This document shows positions 1-7,182 of a stretch of DNA of 12,499 bases, in pieces (within the stretch, counting starts at the first letter, position 1; each line of letters opens with the position of its first letter). A program made the position numbers and the translations under genes. The notes below the pieces were generated by a model. It searched no databases, was not told the DNA's origin, and saw only the letters and a program-made list of their open reading frames with translations. The DNA is taken from the NCBI GenBank assembly GCA_002327405.1, contig DCVO01000116.1:6004-18502 (forward strand), given 5' to 3'. Source of the stretch: Thiobacillus sp. UBA2186 (GTDB lineage Bacteria; Pseudomonadota; Gammaproteobacteria; Burkholderiales; Thiobacillaceae).

Positions 1-1566
1 ATCGAGGACATCGAGCGCATCGAGGTGGTGCGCGGCCCCAATGCCGCCGCCTATGGCGCCAACGCCTTCTTCGGCGTGATCAACATCATCACCAAGGAGC
101 CGGCGGAAGTGCCGGGGCTGCATGTGTCCGCGCAGGCCGGCGAGCAGTCCAACGGCGGCGCCATGCTGCGCTACGGCGGCGGCAGCGGCGATTTCCGCTA
201 TCGACTGACGCTGTCGGACCAACGCCGCGACCGCTTCGACACCCAGCCCGAGAAGACCACCACGCGCCACCTCGATTTCAGGGGGGACTGGCTGTTGTCG
301 ACCACGGACGAACTGAACATCAGCTTTGCCGCCAGTCGCGGCGACTGGCGCCAGGGACGGTCCGACAAGCCCGACCCCTTCGAGCCGGTGCGCGACCTCG
401 ACGTGGGCAGCGAGCATTTCCAGGCGAAGTTCAAGCGCGTGGTCGACCCGCGCACGGAATGGTCGCTGCAGTTCTATCACATCCGCGCATTCGTGGACGA
501 TGGCTTTACCGTGCAGGATTACCCCCTGATTCCGGGCCCGCCGCCGGCGTTTTTCGTCGACATCCCGTTCAATCTCGAGCAGACACAGTGGCGCGAGGAT
601 GTCGAGTTCCAGATGATTGACGGCCTCGGCAACAACGCCCGCATGGTGTGGGGCGCGGAGGCGCGCTGGGAGGGGGTCGACGCCCCGGGTTATTTCCACG
701 GCAAGAGCGAGCACAGCGGCGCCCTGTACCGGCTGTTCGGCAATATCGAGTGGACGCCTGCGGAGAACTGGGTCGTCAACGGCGGCATCATGGCCGAGCA
801 TCACTACTACACCGGCCTCGATTTCTCGCCGCGGCTGGCGGTGAATTATCAGCTCTCGCCCGAACATGCCTTGCGGGCATCGATCGGCCAGGCCTACCGC
901 TCGCCGACTTTCTTCGAAGTGGATGGGGATGTGCGTTATTTCACCACCACGGACCTGTTCCTGACCCAGCGTTTCGCGCCCAACAAGAACCTGCGGGCGG
1001 AAAAAATCCTGTCGCGCGAAATCGGCTACGTCGGCCATGTGCGCGCACTGAATCTGCACGTCGACGCGAGGCTGTTCGACGACAGGGTGCGCAAGCTCAT
1101 CGGCAACGAGGACATCGATCCGGGCGCGGACGAAACCTTCCAGTCAGACAACATGAATCATGCCGACATCCGCGGCGCGGACGTGCAACTGCGCTGGCAG
1201 CCGCATCGGGACGTCGACCTGATTTTGAACTGTGCGCGCGTGAAGATCGATTCCAATGATGCCGACATCGAGGAATCCGCCCCCGGGAACAATTTTTCCG
1301 CGCTGGGCATCTGGCGCCTGCCCGCCGGCTGGGAGGCCAGCGCCGCCGTCTATCGGGTGGGCTACATGAAATGGCTGGATGACGGCGACGAGACGCAAGA
1401 ATATACCCGGATCGACGCGCGCCTGGCCAAGCGCTGGAAGTGGCAGGGGCGCCAGACTGAGCTGTCGCTGGTGGGGCAGAATCTGGGCGGTGAACGCTAT
1501 ACGGAATTCCGCGACAACAACCAGTTCGACACGCGCGCCTATGTCGGCGTGGCGGTTGACTGGTAG
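1..1566 (+). CDS. TonB-dependent outer-membrane receptor, 5' truncated by window edge
   Basis: This is the C-terminal 521 residues of a TonB-dependent receptor, an outer-membrane beta-barrel that takes up a ligand using energy from TonB-ExbBD. The frame is open from base 1, so the GTG codons at 25 and 28 are internal and the true start lies outside the window. The visible part begins at the end of the plug domain with RIEVVRGPNAAAYGANAFFG, the classic plug motif, followed by VINIITK. The rest is barrel-like, with alternating aromatic strands (for example DFRYRLTLSDQRRDRF) and the SPRLAVNYQLSPEHALRASIG and AYRSPTFFE segments typical of this receptor type. It ends in an aromatic C-terminus (VAVDW), as expected for Bam-dependent barrel insertion. 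It is a clear paralogue of the next gene, 97 bp downstream on the same strand. The substrate cannot be told from sequence. Confidence 0.93.
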   Translation: MEDIERIEVVRGPNAAAYGANAFFGVINIITKEPAEVPGLHVSAQAGEQSNGGAMLRYGGGSGDFRYRLTLSDQRRDRFDTQPEKTTTRHLDFRGDWLLSTTDELNISFAASRGDWRQGRSDKPDPFEPVRDLDVGSEHFQAKFKRVVDPRTEWSLQFYHIRAFVDDGFTVQDYPLIPGPPPAFFVDIPFNLEQTQWREDVEFQMIDGLGNNARMVWGAEARWEGVDAPGYFHGKSEHSGALYRLFGNIEWTPAENWVVNGGIMAEHHYYTGLDFSPRLAVNYQLSPEHALRASIGQAYRSPTFFEVDGDVRYFTTTDLFLTQRFAPNKNLRAEKILSREIGYVGHVRALNLHVDARLFDDRVRKLIGNEDIDPGADETFQSDNMNHADIRGADVQLRWQPHRDVDLILNCARVKIDSNDADIEESAPGNNFSALGIWRLPAGWEASAAVYRVGYMKWLDDGDETQEYTRIDARLAKRWKWQGRQTELSLVGQNLGGERYTEFRDNNQFDTRAYVGVAVDW

Positions 1567-1663
1567 CATGGAAATGCCGGTGTGACCGGCGACCTGCCTG
1601 GCGGCATGGGGAAGGCCGAATTTCCTCGCAGGTTTTTTCAGTCCATATCGATTACTACAAAGA
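1567..1663 (+). other. Intergenic gap between the two receptors, with small hairpins
   Basis: The 97-bp spacer contains a perfect 6-bp stem with a 3-nt loop (GCCGGT at 1576-1581, ACCGGC at 1585-1590) with no T-tract after it. Further on, ACCTGC (1592-1597) can pair with GCAGGT (1628-1633), which leads into a run of six T (1633-1638). That could act as a weak terminator or attenuator ahead of the second receptor, but the loop is 30 nt and the stem only 6 bp. No good Shine-Dalgarno sequence precedes the ATG at 1664. Confidence 0.3.
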
Positions 1664-3658
1664 ATGAGATTTGGGGGCGCATTAGGGGGTATTTTCGCGT
1701 TGGTTCTGCCGGTGCAGGCGGCTTCGCTGACCGAAGCCGATTTCCTTGCGGACCTGCCGGTGGTGTTGACCGTGTCGAAGATGGCGCAGCCGCTGCAGGA
1801 CAGCCCGTCGTCGGTGACCATCATCGACCAGGACATGATCCGCGCCTCGGGCTACCAGGACATCCCCGACCTCTTGCGCCTGGTCCCGGGTTTTTCCGTG
1901 GCCTATACCCGCGAGAACACCTTCGCCGTCGGTTACCACGGCTTCGCCGATGCCTATTCGCGGCGTTTCCAGGTGCTGGTGGATGGGCGCTCGATCTACA
2001 GCCCGCACTACGGGGCAGTGGGCTGGGGCACGCTGCCGCTGGCGATCGACGACATCCAGCGCATCGAGGTGGTGCGCGGTCCGAATGCGGCGGTGTATGG
2101 CGCCAACGCATTTTTCGCCATCATCAACATCGTTTCCAAGGATCCGACGCAAACCCTGGGCAGGCTCGCGAACGTGCAGGCGGGCGAACAGAACATGGCG
2201 GGCGCGGTACTGAGGTATGGCGGCGGGGAGGGCGATCTGCGCTATCGCCTGACTTTGTCCGGCCAGCATCGCGACCGTTTCGAGAAAACCTTCTACGACC
2301 CGACCAGAGGCACGGCCGAGGACTATTACGAGCGGACCTATACCCGTTTCCTCAACGGCCGCTGGGACTACCAGCTGTCGAACGCGGACGAGCTTTCCGC
2401 CCAGGTCGGCCTGACCGGCGGCGACTGGAACGCGGGCAGCGTGCGGCATCCTGAAGAGCCACGGGCTTACGAACCCTGGGGCGGTTTTGCGCAATTGCGC
2501 TTCAACCGGGCCATGAGCGCGGACGAGGAATGGAGCGTCCAGTTCAGCCACAGTTACGTGGACAACGGCCAGGGCAGCTTTGTCGCGCCGTTTGCCTCAA
2601 GAAATTACTCGACGGATGTCTCCGTCCTCCCGCATCTCAGGCAGTGGCGCAGCCAGCTGGATTTTTCCTCCAGCCAGAGGCTGAGCACGGGCGTGCGTCT
2701 GGCATGGGGCGGGGAATTGCGCCACGAAGCGGTGGCAGGTCTCGGCTTTTACGGCACGCGCGACCGGCAGGACGGCGTGCTGGCCAGCCTGTTCGCCCAC
2801 GCCGAATGGCAGGCGGACGCGGATTGGCTGGTGCAGGGCGGCGCCCAGGTCGCCCATCACTACTTCACCGGCTTCGAGATTTCCCCGCGCCTGGCGGTGA
2901 GCTACCGGCTCAATCCGCGGCATACCCTGCGCTGGGCGGTTTCGCGCGCCACCCGCTCGCCGACCTTCTACGAACAGGACGGCAACCACGGCTTTCGCAA
3001 TCCCGGCGGCGTCATGGTCGACCAGTACGTAGTCCCGTCGGACGGCCTCGATCCGGAAATCAATAACTCGGTGGAAATGGGCTACCTCGGCCAATGGCCG
3101 GAGTGGGGCGCCCAGATCGACGTCAGGCTGTACCGCGATCACATCACCGACTACCTCGGGCAAGCCAGCTACCGGTTTCTCCGCACCTTCGGCGTGGGCG
3201 AGTCCTACAACGACAAATATTTCCAGTACGTCAACGGCGGCACGCTGGACGTGACCGGCCTCGATGCGCAACTGGTGTGGAAGCCGCACCGCGACTTCTC
3301 GCTGCATCTCGCCCAGTCCTTCGCGCATGTCGATGCCAGCCACGACACCGCCGACGACGACATGCCGGAATCGGCGCCGGACCGGATCACCAGCCTGCTC
3401 GCCAACTGGCGCATCGGCGCCGGCTTCAGCCTGTCCGCCACCGTCTACCATACCGACCGCATGATGTGGCTGACCGAGGGCGACCACACCGAGCGCCATA
3501 CCCGCGCCGACTTCCGCCTTGCCAGGCAGTTCAAGCTGGACGGCATGGAGGCGGAATGGGCGCTGGGGGTGCAGAACGCGGGCGACGACTACCAGGAATT
3601 CCGCCGCGAGAACGTCTTCAGCCGCCGAGCCTACGCCAGCCTGCGCTTCGTCTGGTAG
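1664..3658 (+). CDS. TonB-dependent outer-membrane receptor, complete, paralogue of the preceding gene
   Basis: The 664-residue protein starts with a short signal peptide (hydrophobic GGIFALVLPVQA, cleavage predicted near residue 19). A TonB-box-like DLPVVLTVSK lies at about residues 30-39. The plug domain (about 45-155) carries SSVTIIDQDMIRASG, DLLRLVPGF, VLVDGRSIY and RIEVVRGPNAAVYGANAFF. From about residue 180 the beta-barrel ends in the aromatic LRFVW. Plug and barrel are both complete and the length is normal. No other ATG/GTG/TTG in this frame lies just upstream, so ATG 1664 is the best start despite the weak ribosome site. In the plug block shared with the preceding gene, 26 of 34 residues match. 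The family is the DLPVVL..MAQPL type of receptors of unknown substrate, related in the plug to FepA/BtuB-like receptors. The ligand (siderophore, vitamin or other) is not deducible here. Confidence 0.95.
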   Translation: MRFGGALGGIFALVLPVQAASLTEADFLADLPVVLTVSKMAQPLQDSPSSVTIIDQDMIRASGYQDIPDLLRLVPGFSVAYTRENTFAVGYHGFADAYSRRFQVLVDGRSIYSPHYGAVGWGTLPLAIDDIQRIEVVRGPNAAVYGANAFFAIINIVSKDPTQTLGRLANVQAGEQNMAGAVLRYGGGEGDLRYRLTLSGQHRDRFEKTFYDPTRGTAEDYYERTYTRFLNGRWDYQLSNADELSAQVGLTGGDWNAGSVRHPEEPRAYEPWGGFAQLRFNRAMSADEEWSVQFSHSYVDNGQGSFVAPFASRNYSTDVSVLPHLRQWRSQLDFSSSQRLSTGVRLAWGGELRHEAVAGLGFYGTRDRQDGVLASLFAHAEWQADADWLVQGGAQVAHHYFTGFEISPRLAVSYRLNPRHTLRWAVSRATRSPTFYEQDGNHGFRNPGGVMVDQYVVPSDGLDPEINNSVEMGYLGQWPEWGAQIDVRLYRDHITDYLGQASYRFLRTFGVGESYNDKYFQYVNGGTLDVTGLDAQLVWKPHRDFSLHLAQSFAHVDASHDTADDDMPESAPDRITSLLANWRIGAGFSLSATVYHTDRMMWLTEGDHTERHTRADFRLARQFKLDGMEAEWALGVQNAGDDYQEFRRENVFSRRAYASLRFVW

Positions 3659-3686
3659 GGCCGGTCCGGATTATTGCGCACGCTCG

Positions 3687-3715
3687 TATAAGCTACTGCT
3701 TATAAACGCATTTTT
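3687..3715. repeat. AT-rich inverted repeat upstream of fmdB-type gene: weak terminator or operator
   Basis: TATAAGC (3687-3693) and GCTTATA (3698-3704) form a perfect 7-bp stem with a 4-nt loop. Five T follow at 3711-3715, six bases after the stem. It lies 28 bp past the receptor stop codon and about 55 bp before the next gene. It may be a weak plus-strand terminator for the receptor, or a palindromic operator at the promoter of the next gene. The low GC of the stem argues against an efficient terminator. Confidence 0.4.
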
Positions 3716-3725
3716 GGTGTAAAAT
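3696..3725 (+). promoter_or_regulatory. Possible sigma70 promoter for fmdB-type gene
   Basis: GTGTAAAAT has a good -10-like hexamer TAAAAT at 3720-3725, ending 34 bp before the ATG at 3760. The -35 region around 3696-3702 (CTGCTTA) is a poor match and overlaps the inverted repeat at 3687-3704. The local AT-richness and the position in front of the first gene of a cluster support a promoter, but the boxes are weak. Confidence 0.35.
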
Positions 3726-3759
3726 CGGCTGCAATCAAACTCGTTTCCAGGAGTAAATC

Positions 3760-4017
3760 ATGCCGATTTATGCCTATGCCTGTTCCGCCTGCGGCCACGC
3801 CGAGGATGTGATACAGAAAATGTCCGATGCGCCGCTGACCGTCTGTCCCAAGTGCGGCGCGGAAAGCTTTGCCAAGCAGATCACCGCTGCCGGTTTCGCC
3901 CTCAAGGGCACGGGCTGGTATGCCACCGACTTCAAGGGCGGCGTCAGGCCGGCCGAGAAGAGGGAAGACGCGCCGGCGCCTGCTTGCGGCAGCGGCGGTT
4001 GCGGCGCCTGTTCCTGA
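3760..4017 (+). CDS. FmdB-family small zinc-ribbon protein
   Basis: This 85-residue protein begins MPIYAYACSACGH and carries two CxxC pairs (C8/C11 and C29/C32) that should bind one zinc ion. This is the FmdB/CxxC_CXXC_SSSS putative regulatory zinc-ribbon family. The tail is Cys/Gly-rich (C76, C81, C84 in ACGSGGCGACS), which is common in these proteins. The start is well set: AGGAG at 3749-3753 lies 6 nt before the ATG. The molecular role is unknown; the name comes from a gene near formamidase, and a regulatory role has not been shown generally. It heads the cluster leading to aspS, as in many betaproteobacteria, but an intrinsic terminator follows directly, so it may be made at a different level from the genes downstream. 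Confidence 0.92.
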   Translation: MPIYAYACSACGHAEDVIQKMSDAPLTVCPKCGAESFAKQITAAGFALKGTGWYATDFKGGVRPAEKREDAPAPACGSGGCGACS

Positions 4018-4038
4018 CCCGGTGCTTGGGCAGGCAAG

Positions 4039-4066
4039 GGGCGCGGTTACCGCGCCCTGATTTTTT
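4039..4066 (+). terminator. Intrinsic terminator after fmdB-type gene
   Basis: GGGCGCGG (4039-4046) and CCGCGCCC (4050-4057) form a perfect 8-bp GC stem with a TTA loop. After a short TGA spacer comes a run of six T (4061-4066). It begins 22 bp after the fmdB-type stop codon. This is the most convincing plus-strand terminator in the window and separates fmdB from the DUF502-aspS genes. Confidence 0.8.
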
Positions 4067-4150
4067 GAACAAGGAGGACAAGAGGACGGGAGTACGGCGA
4101 TGTGTAAACGACTCGCGCCTGAAAAGTGGTTTTCCTCTTGTCCTCTTTGT
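4065..4150. repeat. Intergenic inverted element A (8-bp tandem-unit arms)
   Basis: The left arm, positions 4069-4086, matches the reverse complement of the right arm, positions 4133-4150, at 17 of 18 bases. They are separated by a 46-bp loop. The arm shows an 8-bp period (unit GACARGAG) and is preceded by TTGAAC (4065-4070). The left arm 4069-4092 matches the complement of the right arm of element B (6698-6721) at 23 of 24 positions. No reading frame here looks real. The left arm on the plus strand contains AAGGAGG, a perfect Shine-Dalgarno-like string, and the right arm the pyrimidine complement. Confidence 0.85.
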
Positions 4151-4207
4151 AAATAAAGCCTTGCGAGACTTTCATTTTCCGCCGCACGGCCGTGGACTGA
4201 AACAAAC
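4151..4207 (+). other. Leader of the DUF502 gene, no clear promoter
   Basis: The remainder of the 190-bp gap between fmdB and DUF502 has no convincing -35/-10 pair and no Shine-Dalgarno site in front of ATG 4208 (the preceding bases are ACTGAAACAAAC). If the terminator at 4039-4066 works, a promoter must lie inside or after repeat element A, or some transcription reads through. Confidence 0.3.
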
Positions 4208-4840
4208 ATGAAACGCTATTTCATTACCGGCCTGCTGATCTGGGTGCCCCTGGGTATCACCCTGTGGGTGCTGGACCTGCTCATCGGCACCATGGACCTG
4301 ACCCTGACCCTGCTGCCGGAGAACTGGCAGCCGCAGGCCTGGCTGGGCTTCCGTATCCCGGGCCTCGGGGTGATCCTGACCCTGGTGGTGATCCTGGTGA
4401 CCGGACTGGCCACGGCAAACATCATCGGCCAGCGCCTGGTGGATTTCTGGGAAGGTTTCCTGCTGCGCATCCCGGTGGTGAATACCATCTACAACAGCGT
4501 CAAGCAGGTTTCCGACACGCTGCTGGCGAGCGACAGCCATGCGTTCAGGAAAGTACTGCTGGTGCGCTATCCGCATCCGGATGCCTGGTCGATCGCGTTC
4601 CAGACCAAGCTGCCGGACAAGGTGGCGAACAAGCTGATGGACGAGCATGTGGCGGTATTCATCCCCACCGCGCCCAGCCCGGTCAACGGCTTTTATTTCT
4701 TCGTCAAGAGAAGCGAGACCATCGAGCTCGACATGAGCGTCGACACGGCCCTGAAAACCATCGTGTCCATGGGCGTGGCGAGCGCCGACGTACAAAGCAA
4801 AACGGATAAACTGCGCTCGCGCTTTGCCGGCAATCAATAA
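4208..4840 (+). CDS. DUF502 family inner-membrane protein
   Basis: The 210-residue protein matches the DUF502 (PF04367) pattern. The first membrane segment is at about residues 5-27 (YFITGLLIWVPLGITLWVLDLL), a short periplasmic or loop region carries FRIPGLG, and a second membrane segment is at about 53-73. The conserved RIPVVNTIYNSVKQ signature follows at 87-100. The C-terminal half is soluble, with the TAPSPVNGFYFFV and SVDTALKTIVSMG motifs. Length is normal for the family. The function is not established. It sits 18 bp upstream of aspS, so the two are almost certainly cotranscribed. There is no strong ribosome site, but the MKRYF.TGLL N-terminus is the usual one for the family. Confidence 0.92.
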   Translation: MKRYFITGLLIWVPLGITLWVLDLLIGTMDLTLTLLPENWQPQAWLGFRIPGLGVILTLVVILVTGLATANIIGQRLVDFWEGFLLRIPVVNTIYNSVKQVSDTLLASDSHAFRKVLLVRYPHPDAWSIAFQTKLPDKVANKLMDEHVAVFIPTAPSPVNGFYFFVKRSETIELDMSVDTALKTIVSMGVASADVQSKTDKLRSRFAGNQ

Positions 4841-4858
4841 CCGAGATAGATAAACAAT

Positions 4859-6643
4859 ATGATGCGTACCCATACCTGCGGCGAAGTGAACGCCGCGCAC
4901 ATCGGCCAGACCGTAAGCTTCTGCGGCTGGGCGCACCGCCGCCGCGACCACGGCGGAGTGATCTTCATCGACCTCAGGGACCGCTACGGCCTGGTCCAGA
5001 TCGTGTGCGACCCCGACATGGGCGAGGACTTCAAGCATGCCGAGGCCGTGCGCCACGAGTTCGTGCTGAAGATCACCGGCAAGGTGCGCGCGCGTCCCGA
5101 GGGCACGGCCAATCCCAACCTGCCGACCGGCGAGATCGAAGTGCTGGCGAAGCAGATCGAGGTGCTGAACGCCGCCGCCACGCCGCCCTTCCAGATGGAT
5201 GAGGACAACATCAACGAGAATACGCGGCTCACCTACCGCTACCTAGACCTGCGCCGCGAGCCGATGCAGAAGAACATGGCGCTGCGCTACCGCATGGCCA
5301 AGGTCATGCGCGATTACCTCGATGCGCAACAGTTCATGGAAGTGGAAACGCCGATGCTCACGCGCTCCACGCCGGAAGGCGCGCGCGACTACCTGGTGCC
5401 TTCGCGCGTGCACGACGGCATGTTCTACGCCCTGCCGCAGTCGCCCCAGCTGTTCAAGCAATTATTGATGGTGGCGGGCTACGACCGTTATTTCCAGATC
5501 ACCAAGTGCTTTCGCGACGAGGATCTGCGCGCCGACCGCCAGCCCGAATTCACCCAGGTGGACCTGGAAATGTCCTTCGTCGAGGAAGACGATGTGATGA
5601 ACCTGGTCGAGGGCATGATCCGCGAGACTTACAAGAAAGCGGCCGGCATCGACTTGCCCGATCCCTTCCCGCGCATGGACTGGCACACCGCCATGGCCAA
5701 GTACGGCTCCGACAAGCCCGACATGCGCGTGACGCTGGAACTGGCCGAAGTGACCGACGCCATGAAGGACGTGGCCTTCAAGGTCTTCTCCGGTCCCGCG
5801 AATTCCGGCGGCCGCGTGGCCGCCATGCGCGTGCCCGGCGGCGCTCAGCTCACCCGCGGCGAGATCGACGGCTACACCGAGTTCGTGAAAATCTACGGCG
5901 CCAAGGGCCTGGCCTACATCAAGGTCAACGACGTGAACCGGCTGAACGAGACCGGCCTGCAGTCGCCCATCGTCAAGAACCTGTCCGAGGCTTCATTGAA
6001 AGCGGTGATGGAGCGCACGGGTGCTGCGAACGGCGACCTCATCTTCTTCGGCGCGGACACGGTCAAGGTCGTGAACGACGCCCTGGGCGCCTTGCGTGCC
6101 AAGGTCGGCCACGAAAAAGGCTATCTAACCAACGACGCCTGGGCGCCTTTGTGGGTGGTGGACTTCCCCATGTTCGAATACGACGAGGAAGCCAAGCGCT
6201 GGGTCGCGCTGCACCATCCCTTCACCGCACCCAAGCCCGGCCACGAGGACTGGCTGGAATCCGATCCCGGCAAGTGCCTGTCGCGCGCCTACGACATGGT
6301 GATCAACGGCTGGGAAGTCGGCGGCGGCTCCATCCGCATCCACCGCGAAGACGTTCAGGAGAAAGTGTTCAAGGCGCTGGCCATCAGCCCGGAAGAGCAG
6401 CGCGGCAAGTTCGGCTTCCTGCTCGACGCCCTGCAGTACGGCGCGCCCCCGCACGGCGGTCTCGCCTTCGGCCTCGATCGGCTGGTGACGCTGGTGGCAG
6501 GTGCGGAGTCGATCCGCGATGTCATCGCCTTCCCCAAGACCCAGCGCGCCAACGACCTCATGACCGAAGCGCCCAACGTCGTCGACGAAAAACAGCTGCG
6601 CGAACTGCACATCCGTTTGCGCAACCCCGTTCCAGCTGCTTGA
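4859..6643 (+). CDS. aspS: Aspartyl-tRNA synthetase, predicted non-discriminating (Asp/Asn)
   Basis: This 594-residue class IIb synthetase charges tRNA-Asp in the cytoplasm. The N-terminal OB-fold anticodon domain covers about residues 1-110. Motif 2 includes FRDEDLRADRQPEFTQ from residue 218, a bacterial GAD insertion lies at about 300-415, and motif 3 is HGGLAFGLDRLV at 532-543. Length and domain order are those of bacterial AspRS. Counting from ATG 4859 (MMRTH), residue 31 is His (RRRDHGG) and residue 82 is Gly, the two positions reported to distinguish the non-discriminating Pseudomonas enzyme from the E. coli type. It therefore probably also makes Asp-tRNA-Asn, to be amidated by GatCAB. 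ATG 4862 is an equally possible start; the ribosome site (GAGATAGAT) is weak. The gene lies 18 bp after DUF502 and is followed by repeat element B. Confidence 0.97.
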   Translation: MMRTHTCGEVNAAHIGQTVSFCGWAHRRRDHGGVIFIDLRDRYGLVQIVCDPDMGEDFKHAEAVRHEFVLKITGKVRARPEGTANPNLPTGEIEVLAKQIEVLNAAATPPFQMDEDNINENTRLTYRYLDLRREPMQKNMALRYRMAKVMRDYLDAQQFMEVETPMLTRSTPEGARDYLVPSRVHDGMFYALPQSPQLFKQLLMVAGYDRYFQITKCFRDEDLRADRQPEFTQVDLEMSFVEEDDVMNLVEGMIRETYKKAAGIDLPDPFPRMDWHTAMAKYGSDKPDMRVTLELAEVTDAMKDVAFKVFSGPANSGGRVAAMRVPGGAQLTRGEIDGYTEFVKIYGAKGLAYIKVNDVNRLNETGLQSPIVKNLSEASLKAVMERTGAANGDLIFFGADTVKVVNDALGALRAKVGHEKGYLTNDAWAPLWVVDFPMFEYDEEAKRWVALHHPFTAPKPGHEDWLESDPGKCLSRAYDMVINGWEVGGGSIRIHREDVQEKVFKALAISPEEQRGKFGFLLDALQYGAPPHGGLAFGLDRLVTLVAGAESIRDVIAFPKTQRANDLMTEAPNVVDEKQLRELHIRLRNPVPAA

Positions 6644-6649
6644 AAGCAA

Positions 6650-6721
6650 TTGAACAAAGAGGACAGGAGGACAAGAGGGAAGCCCTGAATAGGTTTACTC
6701 CTGTCCTCTTGTCCTCCTTGT
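6650..6721. repeat. Intergenic inverted element B (8-bp tandem-unit arms), same family as A
   Basis: The left arm 6654-6677 and the reverse complement of the right arm 6698-6721 match at 21 of 24 bases, with a loop of only 20 bp. The arms show the same 8-bp period (GACARGAG) as element A, and the left end again begins TTGAAC (6650-6655). The element fills almost the whole 83-bp aspS-nudB gap and its right arm stops 5 bp before the nudB ATG. There is no T-tract, so it is not a standard terminator. The predicted mRNA hairpin is long and would sit directly at the nudB start. Confidence 0.88.
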
Positions 6722-6726
6722 GAAAA

Positions 6727-7173
6727 ATGCTTTTCAAAATCCCGGTTTCCGTGCTGGTGGTGATCCATACTCCGGACCGTCAGGTGCTGCTGCTGGAACG
6801 CGCCGACCATCCGGGCTGGTGGCAGTCGGTCACCGGTTCGCAGAATCCCGGCGAGTCGCTCGCGGAAACCGCCGTCCGCGAGGTGCGCGAGGAAACCGGC
6901 CTCGACGCCCATGCCTACAAGCTGGAAGACTGGGGCTACAGCAACCGCTATGAAATCTACGAGTGCTACCGCCACCGCTATCCGGCCGACGTCACCCACA
7001 ACACCGAACACGTATTCGGGCTGCAGGTGCCGTCGCCGCTGCCGGTGACCCTGGCCCCGCGCGAGCACTTGAGCTGTCGGTGGCTGCCTGCCGAAGAGGC
7101 CGCGGGCAAGTGTTTCTCGCCCAGCAACGCGGAAGCGATCCGCAAACTGGCTAAGCGCAACATTCCCGGCTAG
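6727..7173 (+). CDS. nudB: Nudix hydrolase, dihydroneopterin triphosphate diphosphatase
   Basis: This 148-residue Nudix enzyme is predicted to remove pyrophosphate from 7,8-dihydroneopterin triphosphate, an early step in folate synthesis. A complete Nudix box GX5EX7REVXEEXGL is visible: G37, E43, R51, E52, E55, E56, G58. The N-terminus (FKIPVSVLVVIHTPDRQVLLLERADHPGWWQSVTGS) closely resembles NudB proteins, and the position after aspS matches the arrangement in gamma- and betaproteobacteria. ATG 6727 gives the typical N-terminus but has no Shine-Dalgarno sequence. The region just upstream is the pyrimidine-rich arm of element B, so translation may be inefficient, coupled or leader-independent. 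The stop codon is 9 bp before the next gene. A different NTP substrate is possible. Confidence 0.93.
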   Translation: MLFKIPVSVLVVIHTPDRQVLLLERADHPGWWQSVTGSQNPGESLAETAVREVREETGLDAHAYKLEDWGYSNRYEIYECYRHRYPADVTHNTEHVFGLQVPSPLPVTLAPREHLSCRWLPAEEAAGKCFSPSNAEAIRKLAKRNIPG

Positions 7174-7182
7174 CATAGTCCT

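Noticed and set aside
1567..1663. Cobalamin riboswitch upstream of the second TonB receptor, suggested by CCGGTG, ACCTGCC and GGGGAA strings.
   Set aside because: The strings are in the wrong order and the spacer is far too short for the full riboswitch.
1682..2551. Long minus-strand open frames opposite the second receptor (also 2597-3499).
   Set aside because: They mirror codon use of the receptor gene; low-complexity His/Arg/Ala/Val-rich products without domains.
6650..6721. Element B as an intrinsic terminator of aspS.
   Set aside because: The stem is long but there is no T-run after it, and the next gene starts 5 bp later.
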